A stretch of 64,000 nt of DNA from Bugulina stolonifera (Eukaryota; Bryozoa; Gymnolaemata; Cheilostomatida; Bugulidae): NCBI GenBank assembly GCA_935421135.1, contig OW285192.1, forward strand, positions 4,879,501 through 4,943,500. The letters are read 5' to 3'. Numbering within the stretch: the stretch's first letter is position 1; each line of letters begins with the position of its first letter. Positions 27,201 through 42,200 of this stretch are shown here, in pieces. Below the pieces are notes generated by a model. It was not told where the DNA came from and did no database searches. It was given only the letters and a program-made list of their open reading frames with translations. Made by a program: the position numbers and the translations under genes.

Positions 27201-30200
27201 ATGTAGATGCAGTTTTGCAAGTACATGTACATGTAAATACTACATGTACTTACAATTACAATATATCTACAGTACATGTAAATATGCATTCATAGAATCA
27301 AATAAGCAATAAAATTAGATACATAGCAAAGGAACAAACTTTGAAACTGATAGAATTAAAAAGCAGTTTAATTGTTGATAGCTTTATGCAAATTTAACAA
27401 GTTTCTTTGGAATTATTTAGTTTGTTGACTGCCTCAGTTTCTGGCCACAGCGTTAAGTAGCAAATAATAGTGTCCAATTTATTTCATTGCATTGGCAAGT
27501 GCATACATGTACAGTGTAAACATTTACATGATTGTATGCATGTAATAATATAGAGAACTTATTTTAACAATGAAGTAGCCTGGCAAGCAAAGCAGCAGTG
27601 TAATAATCTTGTCGTGATATGGTGCACATCTACATGCAATAGTTAAACGTCAACGCCAGCTGTCCTTGTATCTGAAGGTGCCTCTCCCTACCTACGACTC
27701 TAAGCAGTTATAAACAATGCAAGTTTTCAATGCATGAACATAAGAATACAGCAAGATATCTTGAAGTTGTCTCATAGTCAATAGATTATGGTTACAATAA
27801 TAGGTGAAACTTTACGTAGTTATTATTAGATGTATTAGTAATAATGTACATGAATGCTTGTAAGTTCAATATCACACGTAAATGCGTTATCTTTTAGTGG
27901 TATACTACTCAGAAAGTTATGGTAGAGTAGAGGAGATTATCACGCTACCTTGCTGTACTTATAAAACATTACCAGATACTATTATTGTGTCTGGTATTCA
28001 CTACGATATAAGTGAGTATTCTCATCCAATCTGGTATACATGTACACTACTTTGTCTGTACTATGCTTACTGCATGTACATGAAAATGCATATGAAACTA
28101 CATGTACGCTTAAGGTAAGAGGGCATGCCTATTATAGAAAAAGGCCTTAAAAAGTTAGCAACAATTTTCTGTGATGCTTTTCGTCCTACAATATCCAAGA
28201 TTTGGAACGCTACATTCCTTCTGCGATCTATGACATTCATACATGTAATATAAAGAAAAATATCTTTCTTTGCTGTCCTTAGCAAATTTATATAATTGTT
28301 AAGATTTTGCACTGCAGTGCAATGTGACACCCAGTGAGTAATGGGTCTTTAAAGCTCTGGCATTTCTCAAGTGAGGATGCTATGACTTTTAAAAAGATTT
28401 ATTTCTTGCAAAGCTTTAAAACTCCAGATAACTGTGTCATTATGAGAATGCTATTTACCTCACTGTGCTGTAATATTGAAACAATAATGCACAAGTCATA
28501 AACAGTTGAATGAAGGCAGGCTTTTGGAAAGCATCTCTCCAATTTGTGCTAAACCGAGTGTAATCTGTGAAATATACATGTACATGTACATGAGAAGGCC
28601 AGAAAGGCTATTGGCCTGGGATTTTACATGGTCGAACGATGTCATCTCTAGCTCATTGGCACACCTGACTTCTGGCCCAGGCCGGTGCATTAGCAACTCT
28701 GTGACAGGTGTGTGCCGGAAAATATTATCCGCAAGTTAGCCTGGGTCTGAAATTTAGGTTGTGAAGGCACCTTAAGATTGAGAGTGAGAGTTTCAGTGTC
28801 TCACAATTTATGGATAAGATATATACAGCTCTAGTTTTACTCCTTACTTGTATCACAGTTCAATGCAAGATTACTTTCCACATGTGTTGCAGTCCTCATC
28901 ACATGTTACATAATGGTAGTCTTCTCCTACATGTACCTACAAATTACCTGCTTATTGTTGTAATAGTCCTTACTCATTCAAATGAAGAGTGTAAGAGTAG
29001 AAAAGTGTAAGTATGTAAGTGTGTAGGTGTCTAAATGTGTAAGTGTGTAAGTGTGTAAGTGTGTAAGTGTGTAAGTGTGTAAGTGTGTAAGTGTGTAAGT
29101 GTGTAAGAGTGTAAGTGTGTAAGTATATAAGTATGTAAGTGTGTAAGTGTGTAAGTGTGCAAGTGTGTAGGTGTGTACGTGTGTAGGTGTGTAAGTGTGT
29201 AAGTGTGTGAGTGTGTAAAAGGGTGAGGGAGCGAGACCGCGAGAGTGTAATTAGTATTACCAACAAATTGTTAGAAACATTTCAGCAAAGCTGAACTTAC
29301 GTCTCTTACAAACGTTCCTGAGACGCTAAGTTGTTGGAAATTTTGATAGACTTAGAATCACAGACATTCAAATGTGAAGAAGGGTTCAAACACACTGATG
29401 GAAGCACATTTAAACAAGCAAGATGTTTAGTTAATCCACTGAATGGAAAAGGTTCATGGACTCGATCAACACAGGAGCTTATTTGTTCTGATGGTATGTA
29501 AAATACTTAGAAATATCCACATGGCCCATTCATTGCTATCAAAGATTTGGGCTGCTAGTTAATGTTTCATTGTTTTTATATTTATTGATATTGTGAGCAT
29601 ATGCCTCTACATGTGTGTATGCATGTATTTAAAATGCTGGCATCTCATGACACAATCATGCGGCCTTAACCTTAAACACTAACCTACATGTAAGTGGCCA
29701 TATAAATACTTAGATTTAAGGTAACAAACTTTGGTAAAAACTTGTCAACATGTGGTTTAGCAGATTGTTCTCAGAGACATTAGCACTGCTAGCTAGCATA
29801 ACCTTGCATTTAGAAGAATGCGGAGCAGATACTTGTGCATGCGTGTATCAAGGCTATAGCCTTTGAACCATGGAAGAAAAACGCTCAGTGGAAAATGGTC
29901 TCATGTGTTTCCAGCTTATTTAAGCCAATTTATCAAATATTTAAACAATTAGTTCAAAAGTGTGGCAATATACATGTAGATGTAGATGTACACTGTACAT
30001 GGAGGTGTTATTTGTTGAATAATTTGTGATGCTCTAGTTATTAGATGTTCCATGCCGGTGCTCTCTCCATTCTATCAGATGTATTATACCGACCCAAGCA
30101 ATACGTTTTGGCATGATAGCATTGTACCAGCTATGTGCATTCCTGGCTATGCTGTTGGTCAAGGAACCGAATTCTTCAGGCTACGGTGTACGTCGAACAG

Positions 30201-33200
30201 CACTTGGGCTCCAGAACCTCTTTCTTTACCTGATTGTCAACCGGTGTGTTGTTGCATTACATGTATCAATCAGTTTTTTTTTTCTAAAAATACAGAGAAA
30301 GTAGATACTTTAAAGATGAAATGAGTAATTTATATATGAAATCATGGTCTTGGGGCATTTCAGGTTGGAGACTATGCATTGGCTTACAACAATGTGGCTG
30401 GCAGATGCTTTGCTCACTTTCTTATACCAGAATCTGTTGAAGATGCAAACTCTCAATGTAACAGTAAATTAAATGGTGAGTGCATATTTTTCATGTTTCA
30501 ATCAAAACCATCAACCAATAGGATATAACACACTAATAACTTTCTTCCTTCATTATAATCAACAACTCAAATTAAGAACATTGAGTTTTTTTCCTACATA
30601 AGAGTATATTATAAAATACACTTTGCACATTTTCCAGGCAGCTCTCTTGTATCAATACTCAATGCCGAAGAAAATACCTTCATCAAACAGTATATAAATA
30701 GAACAACAAACCTAGAGGAGTTGTGGACCTCTGGCAAAAATACTGGTCTGTAGTATAGTGGAGATATCCACAGACATGTACATGTACTTTAATGTCTATC
30801 TTTGGGGCACATAAACGGTGTAGTATCCAATGGGTTTTCAATCCTTATAGAACTCACAGAAATAATGGTAGTGGCAAATTACGAAAAGCATAGCATTGCA
30901 TAGTGATCCATGCCAAGTCAAGTTGCTTCCATGTGCACATTATAAATAATTTTCACAAAACTTGTATAGCCGGGTCCTTCGGATGGGCAGGTGGTAAAAG
31001 TATGAACTTCACAGACTGGCACGGAGGGATATCCAGAGCACCATCTGGTTCCTGTCTTTATATCACTCCTGATGGTTGGCAGACTGCCAGTTGTGAAGAT
31101 AAGAAACACTACCTGTGCTATGTCAATGACCATGGAAGAGTAACTGGTAAGTTTTCTTATAGTTACCGTGTCCACATGTACATGTACATGTATGTAGCAT
31201 TAAAATAGGGAAGGACCGTTTATTGGAACTAAAAATTTCTTTATGTGCAAGTAATAGTTTAAATAGTGAGAATCTGTTAATACCGCTGTGTTGAAAATTA
31301 GAGGTTTATAAAAGCTTGGCTAAACGAGAGGCTGATTGTTCTTTTTTGGCCTTCGGAGCCTTAGTCTAAAGCAAATCTATGTGCCGTTTGTTTGGCTATG
31401 CAATGACCAGCATGTTGGTCTTTTCAGTCCACAGCGGTAAGGAGAGCTGCGATGATTAGTTAATATTAGACAAAACGACCCCAATTATATAGTTCTATAA
31501 TTTATTTAAAACAAGCTTTGGTGATTGGCTACTAGTGGACTAGTACCACGCATTGCCTCTAGAGCGATGGCAACCATCAAGTTTTGCCGCAGAAACTCAC
31601 GGCCTCTCGTGTACCTGAGCCTTTAATAGTATCAAGTGTTTGGGAAGTCGATGCTTGTGATTTTAAAACTGCCAGTTTTAGAATGAAATTGTTGCAATAC
31701 CTCATTTTAGCCCAAGTTAAAACCCTTCTCAGCAACAAGAGTAATTATTGTTTACAGGAAACTGGTCACTTTGGTCCGAGTGGTCAGCATGTGATGTAAA
31801 CAAGAGAAGGCAAAGAACTAGACAATGTAATGACCCTAAACCAGTGTGTGCACCTGACTGTACAGGTAGTTCTGTGGAAACTGGAGTATGCTGTGATGAT
31901 CCAGGTACCTATAAGTTCATATTAATTTAAGAGCCTACCGCGTTTCTCGATTGTCCAGAATTATGCTCTGATGTACTTCTCTGTAGATTTACTTACATGG
32001 CTGTAGTAACATCCAGTTTCTAAAGTAAAGGTGCACAAATTATACGGCCTGCACCCACCTAATTATGTTGGGAGTCTGGCTAGCGTGAGTGTACCCTAAT
32101 TTTGTTCATCAACTAGTTCGAATTTGCTGGTTCTTTACCAACTAAAGCTATTGAGGTAGATCACTCCCCAAATTGTGCTCAGTAGGAATAATATGCTTTT
32201 TTGAACTGCCGTGCTGTTGAGACATAGCAATAATCGAGCTTACTGCCTCAGATTTATTTAACACCAGTGTTATTTCAGATCAAAGTTTTTATTTATCCGT
32301 TTTTTGAAATATTGCTTATCAAAAGTTAAATATCAAAGAAATTCACTTATGTTAAATTATTAGCATCAAGATACATTCATTTTTTATTAATTTGTGGTAA
32401 GCAAATTTGCTTCTGCTTCTATTTTATTCAATATGTGGTTTTGAAAATTGTATCTTGGGTAAGGCAATGAATTTTAATACCTTTTGGCACCAATACTTTG
32501 AGATACTGTTGTATATACTTACTACTAGTTGAGCCTTTGCTTACACATTTCAAGTCATTTAATATTTAGATTATGATTATAATAGACTTTTAGTAAAGTA
32601 GTACTAGTAATCTTCCCTACTGCCTATTCAGTGTACTACATGTAGGTTTAGAGCAGATAGGGTGCTAGTTACAATGTAGATGGATGAGTTTTGATCGTTT
32701 AGTACCAAGAGTGTCTAGTGCAAATTATAATATTGTGTTCTGTAGCAAAATTAGTTTGATCAAATATTAATTGAAACAATTTGGTAATCAAAAAAATATT
32801 TTAATAAGAAACTAATCAGAAACATAAATAATTCTATTAAAAAGGTTAATAGGCTTACAACTGCAATTGTCTTGTGTCAACACGTGGGCTATTGACTAAC
32901 TAGTATCACGTTATTGCTGAGAATAAATATTAGCAAAAGAGGCATTTCAAGAGTCTCGAAACAACTTCTCACAAAATGCATGCTGATAGCCAAAGCTCCG
33001 CCCTGGACTCCCTGAAGGGGTTTGGGTTACAGCAACACCTAATCCTTAGTCTCTTTGCTAGAGTGCTTTGCTGCATTTGCTGGGTGTGTACCCACCACAA
33101 ATTGGTCTCATTTAATACTGGTGATGCCATCCATAGACATACAATGTATAGTAGAACATCATACATGTATGTTTATGCCGCTTTCGAACCGTTAGCTTCA

Positions 33201-36200
33201 TTCTACGTGGTACTTGCAGGTTTTGGATTCAATGCTAAAAGAACAGGGGACGCAGGTGGAGTAGGAGTTACTCTCTCTTACACATGTAAATTAGGTTATG
33301 AAATAGTTAACACAGGGAGCACCAGAAACATCACATGTGGAGTTAACGGCTCTTGGAGTGATCTGCCACCAATCTGTGATCGTATGTAAATTATGCACTC
33401 AAAAAAACTCCCTCACAAATAAGTAGCAGTCTTTGCATATACATGTACATCTACGATATATGATGCTACATATCTCTACATTGTATATTTACATATTAAA
33501 TTTTTTTATCTAAAATCAAAAGAAAATGTGTTGTTGCCCACTGTATTAAGCTTATTTAATAATATATTATAATTATTCTAAAGGAAGGATATTGCTTCCG
33601 CACTCTTTGCCTAACAAGCCACTTTTAATCTCTCCAACTTATTTTGCTGCTGTTTCTGTTTTCTGTTGTAGTCTGTGGTAGTTCTGCAAGGCATCCATAA
33701 TTGAATGCCATCTCGGTTTGTCCGCTATGTCACAACTCTTCATGTCCTTTTTTAACTGCAACATACCATCTCTGCTGTAGAATTTCTCTGCTCCTCTTCT
33801 CCTGCACCTTCATCTTCCCCCAATCTTATGTCTCACCCTCTACATCCCCAGCGGATATAGCCAAACCATTGAAGTCAATGGCTCCTCATGCCCACAGCAA
33901 TCACTTCAAGTTTTGCCTTTCTTTAGTGCTGTTATCTGTAACATGGTCTACCCAACTAGTATTGTGAATATACTGAAGCATTCTCATTTCCTTAGCGCTG
34001 ATCTTATCTTCTTGTCCTCGTGTTATTGGTCCAACTTGGCTTCCATAGATCACCGCTGATCCGATAGCATGTGTATATTATATCAGAACCTTAAGATTGT
34101 GGAAATTTTCTTATCACACAGAACCCCAGTGAGTTTTATCCATCTATGCTATGTTCTCTCTATTCTCTTTGCTTCTCTCTATCCTCTTTGCTTCTCTCTA
34201 TCCTCTTCGCTATCTCTTTTACACATCATTCATTCTGGTCATCTGTAATGCCTAGATATACCCTGAAACTGGTAGGTTGTCGGAAGTTCTGTTTGTTTGC
34301 TCTTTCCGAATTTCTTCATCTCAATCTTCTGATTGTTGCCATGTGATCTGATGTTTTCAATCTTTGGCCTAATGATTTTACTTGTGCATTTTCCAAGTAC
34401 ATGTATCTTCTCCAATTTTGCTATCTGGTCCTAAGATTCATCATAGTAAATTTTGTCAGTGAGCTACCGCAGATTATGAAAATATTGTACTATCACAATA
34501 TGCGTTTCATTATTGCTTCAAACATATCTTGTAGCATGTCGGTATGCAGCTATTTATGCAAATTTTCTATTGGTTAGGAGTTAGTTGTGACGAACCTAAA
34601 CCAGGTAAATATTCTACACTAACCTCTCTAGTCTATGACAACCAGTACCTGTATGAGGACATTGTTACATATGAATGTGATGCTGGGTTTGTCATAGAGG
34701 GCACTGACCTACAAACTCGGGCACCAGTCGAGTGCTTGGCTACAGGGAATTGGAGCAGAACACTACCTGTCAACTGCACCCGTAAGTTACAGGATAATGT
34801 GTACAAGACTTAAAATCTAGGCATTTAGTCCAATATGTTAAAGAACTTTCCAAACCCATTCTCTGCCGAGAAACTTCCGAGTGCTAGATCGCTAAGAATG
34901 GTTGACTTGGAAAATGTAAAGACATTAGTTACTAGTTATTTTGTCATAAGTGGAGCAGTCATCTTGCCGCTGCTGTTATGACCTAGACATGTCCAAGAAG
35001 TCACACAAATACTAAATATGTAGCAATGACTATGTGAATGGAGTGCAAACAATTACACGTATTACTAAAGCTATATTTTCAGATTTTTTTGGTCCAATAT
35101 TCAGCAAAGTATATCTCAATTTGCTGTTAACCAAGAATCCAATTAAATTCTAACCCAAGTGAAAAATAAATGATTCATGTAAAGTTAGCACACGCCTGTT
35201 TACATGCAATTTACTCTATGAGATACCTAGTGTACATTTAATGTACTATGGTGGGTTTAGTAAATGGCTAATTTATTTGTAGCTGCAGAATGTAATGATC
35301 CTGGATCAGGAGAGAACACATTGATGCCAGTTTACACGCAAAGTGCCTATCTAAGACCTAAGGCCACAGGCTACTTTATTGGCGATTCTTTATTGTATGA
35401 GTGTAGCACAGACTATGAAATAGGCTACAGCACATACAGAAGAATAACCTGTGGCCTTCAAAGACAGTGGAGTGCCGTTCCTCCTATATGTCACAGTACG
35501 TTTGTAGCTACATTATTGAGAAATTACTGAAACGGTTTTATGAATTGAAAACGATGAATAAATAGGTTTGATCTAATACTTGTGCATGAATATTGAAATT
35601 TTCCTGTAATTTCCCAAAAGTAAGGCATAATTTTATTCTGCTAGCAATAATAGTGATTCACTACAAAACTATGTACTGTACATTTGTTATTCAACCGAGG
35701 AAATTAATGTGTGTTTATAAATTTCCACAAACTGCAGGAATTACAATGAAGGAAATTGTAATTAGGAAATATTTTCTGTTCCTGCAGAGCCCATCTGTGA
35801 GCAGCCACCAAGACTTTCACACAGCACTGTTGCTAGCACTTTGCCAGTCTACAAAGGTGACATAATCAATATTACATGCAATGAAGGCTATGTGCTTGAA
35901 CAGAGAACAAAATCGACTCGACAGGAAACTACATGTATAGATGGTCATGTGTTCTCTCCTAATCCTGTGCAGCCCTGTTATCGTAAGTGAGCAATACATT
36001 AAACAACGATAAATTTCCCAACATCACTCCCCATAATTAATCCCGTGGCCTAGTGGCAAGGGCTCTGGACTTCCATGTGAGAGTCCCAGGTTCAATTCCC
36101 ATAAGGGCCATTGGTGGTGTTGGAAGAGCATCCAGCCACAATTGCTCCTGTGCTTCATATAAACTTTGCCATTGGTGAAGTGCCTTTTCCACCCCTAATT

Positions 36201-39200
36201 AGAAAAAATGCAGATCTCTTTAGATCCTTGGTTTCTTACCTGGGATTAGTAGTGGGAAGTAAAATTGGTGAGAATTCTACCTAAGATCTGAAGTCAGGAT
36301 CACAACTTTTTATTCTGATTTGGCGAAGAGGAAGGCAGAATGTAGCAAAGGAACATTATAAGGTTGAATGCTCTTAGTAACACTATCAATGACCTTTATA
36401 GGAATCATACCTAAATCTCCCAGTGCTCTAACTGACTGGATCCTCCCTAAGATAGCATTTGATGTTTGAGCATATCAAATTCCCATCGGATAATTGTAAA
36501 ATATTACTAAGTTTTTGTGTGATCTTGTTACAAATGCGCGATTAGCCCAAAATAGAGGTGATGGATTGCGTGTGAACGCAGGTGTACCTTGAAACTATGA
36601 CATAATTAGTTGGAAAATTAGAAGACTTTTGATTTAGTAATCTATATACAAAGTATACTCATAGAAACTCTCGAAAATTCTTGAGAAGATGGTTGGTCGT
36701 TTGAACTCACATGAAAATGCTCAACTCAGAGGTCTGTGCTTCAATTTTTGCATCATACAGCAATAGACTGTGGTGACCCGGGAGCAGGCAAGGAAGTCTT
36801 TAGAAGGTCAGGTCAAGTGTTTACATACGGTTCTGTAGTGACTTATTTATGTCCATATGGCTACCATGACAGTCAGACATTTTCATCAACAGTTACCATC
36901 ACATGCACTGCTAATGGAACCTGGAATAAGGAGACTGTCACTTGTCAACGTATGTTAGCTGCGTTATAATAGTAATTGCATTAGGTACATATTAAGTTAT
37001 GCTTGACATTATTGGAGTCGAGCAAGATGGCTATTAATAATTAGGTCGATGCATGACTAATAGCAAATAATGTCATGAAGGAAACTAAAATTGCATCTAA
37101 TAAAAATAGTCTGATAGTTGAAGCCGGAGTTCGAAATAGAAGCACTACATATACATCTACATTTGACATTTGCTTGTTTTAAAAAAAATTTGTAACTGAT
37201 TTTCTGTTTAAACAGCTATTACTTGTGAAGAGCCAGGTCTGGGAGTAAACACTGTAAGAAACCATACTACAGATTACAGTTTTAGATCAATCGTAAGTTT
37301 GAACAAATTGAGTTGAAAGGATTATTTCTTCTAGTATCACAATTAAATTGCGATACTAGAAGAAATAATAGCAAATTACAACAACGGGTTATCCGCTGTA
37401 GATTAGACCTTGCTAGACAGGTGCATATACATGTGTAGTTTGAGTTGGTGCACATTATTCAATATTTATATATTTCTACTCCTAATGTCATGTTACCGGG
37501 CAACTGCGAGGTCAAGGTCACAATGTCATGTTGTTAATTATTTTTACTTGTCTTCAGTTCAAGTTCACGTTGTATCACAAGCTACATGGAGATGTTTACA
37601 TGTCGCTAAGTCTAGTGTTCATATTGCATTACTAAGTAAATGTTTACATGTTGCTAGGTAGACTTCACATGTCTTCCAAGATTTGGATTGGACTCAAACC
37701 TAAATCTGACTAGACATGTTATTCAATGTGGTGAAGATGGATTTTGGAATGGAAGTATCAACCCAGTGTGCACACAGATACCTATATATGTAAGTATGCA
37801 TGTCTTTCTAGCATATATATAGTGTTCACAAAGATAATAAATGTAAACGCACATACATGACTTGTACATCATTAACTTTCAATGTTTACCCGTGATTGTA
37901 AGGATTTATTTGTCTCTCACCCAGACTGAAGTTTGTGCAGCGCTACAGGTCAAATGCAATTACCTGCCTCAGTGTCATGTGAAATATGCACTAGTTCTGT
38001 TCACTAGATAAAGTAGAGCTAAGATGACGAAATATATGTATGAATGAAATTTTCTATAGATACACGAGCCATCCTTTCTTATAATATTAGAATATTATGC
38101 TGAGTTATGTCCAAGTCCTTTTACTACATGTGATCAATGGTAGTTAATGTTTTATTTAGAGGTCTGTGTGCTTTGTTCATGTTGACTCTTCCATTCAAAA
38201 ATAACCTAGTCTAAATGGTGTGAGCCATTTTATCAAGTTGCACATGATGCTTAGTGGTCTAACATTATGATGTTTATTCACTGGAACTATGCAAGTATGC
38301 CTATGGTATAAACCGTATGTGCAAATGATATCAATACCGATGGTTCGTACTACATGTACTTGTGCACTAAACATTGCACCACAGAGGCTAATAATAATAA
38401 TAATAATAATAATATCCGTGGTGCCAGACACAACTATTTAACGTGGCTGCACAATAGCAGAGCTAGTCGAGGGGCCACCACGGCTTCTTGAGCTAGATAT
38501 TATTATAGTTCGATACGGCACAGAGGGAAAACCTTCTTCGGGGCGAAAACCTCCAGGTCATTGGCGGGACTCGAACCCCCGTCCTTGCAGATAACTTGCG
38601 TCATTGTTGCAAGACCAGAGTGGCTTGTGCTAGACCACTCGGCCACCAATACCTACATAAGGACATAAGGACATGAGGACATGGGACATGACAATGTTTA
38701 GTATTTAGAGAGCTGGTATTTCAAATCAAGAAGAGTGTACATGTATGCTAACTGCACCATTTAAATTTTTTGTCAAGTCAAAGATGCAAGTAAGTTGTCA
38801 GGCACATACACATTTATGGTACAAATAGTATGGTTGTTGGAACTATCTGTTTAGTACAAGAATGGTTGTTCTGCATAACTCTTATCAACATGTTTTAATT
38901 AAAAATCTATCAAACTATAACTATTCTCTGAACAAATAATGCACATGTACATGTATATACATGTACATTGTATACAACAATGCCAAACAAATAAATACAC
39001 ACATTTTTCTACAATTACATGTAGTTATTATAAAATACTTTACCTAGTATGACTTGAGTATATCTGCTGGCATGATTGGAATGGTGCAGCTGGAATTTGT
39101 GAAAGGAATAGCATTTGATCAATTGGAAGTGGAGCATACAGCACACTTTACAGGTAAATGTGAAATGTAGTCATAATAATACATTGTATATTATTATTAT

Positions 39201-42200
39201 TAGACATTCTCTCGTAGTTGTCCTCCCCTGACTGATTGTCATCTGAAAGATACGCACATATCCAACTCTTGTCCAGCATTAAAAAACAATCATGATTGAC
39301 CCTTTCACCCTTTGTCTAAAATAGTGTTACTGCTACTGTCACTGCTATTACTACTGCTTCTACTGCTTCTATTGCTTCTATACTGCTACTACAGGTTTAG
39401 TAAGTTAAATTTTGGTAATGGAAAATATGATTACGCTACAGAATCTGAATCTCTGTCAAATTTACTTTCTGTATAACATTTTAAATAAAAATTTAGGTGT
39501 GAATGAACTTTACAATGAGCAGTATGAGACCAATGTTACGTTTACCACCATCAAGTCTGGAAACTATCTGAAGGAGATAGAACTGAGGGCGGGGTTCAAC
39601 TACACCCTTACTGTAGGTTCAAAGTTTGATACATTGTCTACGCATCAACTATATACACTGTATACAAAGCATTGTGCATAATCCTACACTGACCATAGGA
39701 AGGTACAAGTCATGTCAGTGAAAGCTTGAATTTTTATATGCACCACACATTGGAGGTGAAATGGTTACTGAATGCTCTGCTAGATGCTAATACCCAAATC
39801 TAGAGTATAATACTCACATTAAAAATGTCTACAGATTTTACTACCATTATAAAGTTGATGTCGGTACGCTTTCTGAGTGCAACAGTAAATATTACCTACA
39901 GTGTATTTCCTCTTCCATTATAACTATCGTCAGACTATTTTACAGTTCAAAGCAAAGCTAACAGAGGATGGCACCGATACAGTCCAAGAGAGAGAACACA
40001 ACTTCTTCTTGTCAACAGGAAAACCTTCTTTTCACAAGAAAATTGCTCCCGTGCACCTTAGACCAGATGTTTATTCATATGCCAATGATTCCAGGTTAGA
40101 TAACGAGATACATAATAATGTTACTTACCCAATTATAACACATTTACTCAAGTTCCTTAAAATTTTCTGTGCTAGACAACAGATAATTGATGGAAATGAA
40201 GATGGTTTGTTCAACAATGACAAGATATGTCTCTCAACACACCTAGTTTCCCTGCCAGGGTGCTTTGGAGTTAACCTCCACGCTCTTCTTCCGTCAAATT
40301 TTGGAAAACCTTTAGAACAGCGCACAGTGTTATCTGAACTATGCACTTATTGTATGTGAGTATGTCAAATGGAGTTGGAGTAAGGAGATGTCTCTGCATT
40401 GAAGCACAACGTAGCATAACTCGTTGTCTAATCGGAGATCTGTATGTTGGTGGGAGAAAGACAGTTTTTGGCTGAAGTAAACCATCTTTCCTTTCATTAC
40501 CTTTGTAGTAGAAGGTCATTGTAAAATAACTTCACGATTGGAGAGTTCTAAACCATAACGCAAGATTTCTACACAGTGTAGTGAATACATGTAGTACACA
40601 TCTGCATGCAATAGTTTTCACCAATTCCATGCAGAATGTCTAAATGCCCGATTATTATAACATTTCAGAAAGCTCCGTGTAACATTGGGGGAATACTTTG
40701 ATAGTAGAAATGGTACTATAAGGAGTTATACTCTCATAGTCTGTGAAGTCATCCCTTGGATTAGCTACTCTCTCTACGATAGAAGACTACAATATACTCT
40801 GCCAACCTACTCTCAAGTAAATTTTGTAAATTCATTGGCTGAAATAGTAATGATTTATCTCCCATATTCGATAATACATATAATCTTCAAATTTTCAGTA
40901 TTAGCTATCTAAATTATTTATATGGTAAAAATTAGTCACCATGTTTGTTTGGTTCTCTGCATTTTATTTAGATTCCAAAATCAAACAAAGTTACAGTTTG
41001 GCCCTGCTATCAGGTGTTTGAAAGATGTGACATATACAACAGAAGCAATGACTGTGGATTTATGAAAACTCAAACAGGCTACATTGGACATGTATTGCAG
41101 AAGAAAATGTCTTTCATTGTTGGGAATGGGTTAGCTAATGCATTACGTAATATTACTAATAAGCTAAATATGAATTTGATTGCATAGCACATACATTGTA
41201 AGGACATTTTCAAGTCAGGTAGGCTACTTTATACATGGATTTATAAATTGCATTGTATAGTTGGAACAATTACATATTAACATACTCATGTAGATGTAGA
41301 CATACAATCATGTGAAATCTGATATGCTCTAATTTCTATTATTTAAAGTGGTCTAGTCACAGTGACGTTTTGAACAAACTGAATATACTGATACTGTATA
41401 TCATCTGACTAAACGCAAAGCTAAGTTTAATGAGAGCAGCACACATGCACTGAGTTGTTATACATGTACATTCTAATGTAAAACTTGCTTGCCAGGGAAT
41501 GTGGAGAAGACACTGGTTTCTGTAATGGACCTCTTAAGCCAGGTACGACGTTCTGTGTGAAGTTACGAGCCTACACCGAGGATGACTATAATGACACTCC
41601 TTGTTCTAAGCCTTCACTTTCAGGTAAGAATTACTCAATTTTGATTAAAAATAACTGTAATGAGTAGCCTGGCAAGGTTCCTGGTTCTGCAAAGCTTTTC
41701 TGTTACAGCTGCAGCAAGAGAATGGCGAAGTGACTTAACTGTTCCATTAATCCTCTCAATATCACCGTTTTTGATTACACTAGCTGTTGGAGTAGCACTT
41801 CTGTTCTACAGACGAAGGTATCCAAGGGCTGCGCAGATGAGCGAAAAGGAGTCTCTCTTTGATGTATCAAGAACTAGTAATTATAGTGTAGGTTAAACTT
41901 CCATTTATTACAGTCGATACTTATTGTACTGGTTCAAATGAAGCTAAGCTGAAAGCAATTTGAGGTGTGACTATTGCTTGTTCTAAGGAACAGCCCCGCA
42001 CATCTTAGAAGAGCGTGACAGCACACAGTGTAATACTGAACAAAATTAATTTTTATGGTCGCATATTGCTATTTAGCATGCACATACAATACCTGAATAT
42101 ACCTACATGTATAGTGCTAGTTTACAAGCTACATAGATCAACAGCTACTGACAGAGAATACTGTAGATACCCAGTCGATTGTATTAATATTATGCAGATT

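Noticed and set aside
29007..29215. CRISPR-like or other spaced array
   Set aside because: The repeats are contiguous 8-mers without unique spacers, and the genome is eukaryotic.
28970..29266. Minus-strand ORF rich in HTYTLTHL
   Set aside because: Translation of the TAAGTGTG minisatellite inside a receptor intron.
38570..38650. Functional tRNA gene (reverse strand)
   Set aside because: Box A and box B are good, but the body continues into a SINE tail shared by other copies and no complete cloverleaf is evident.
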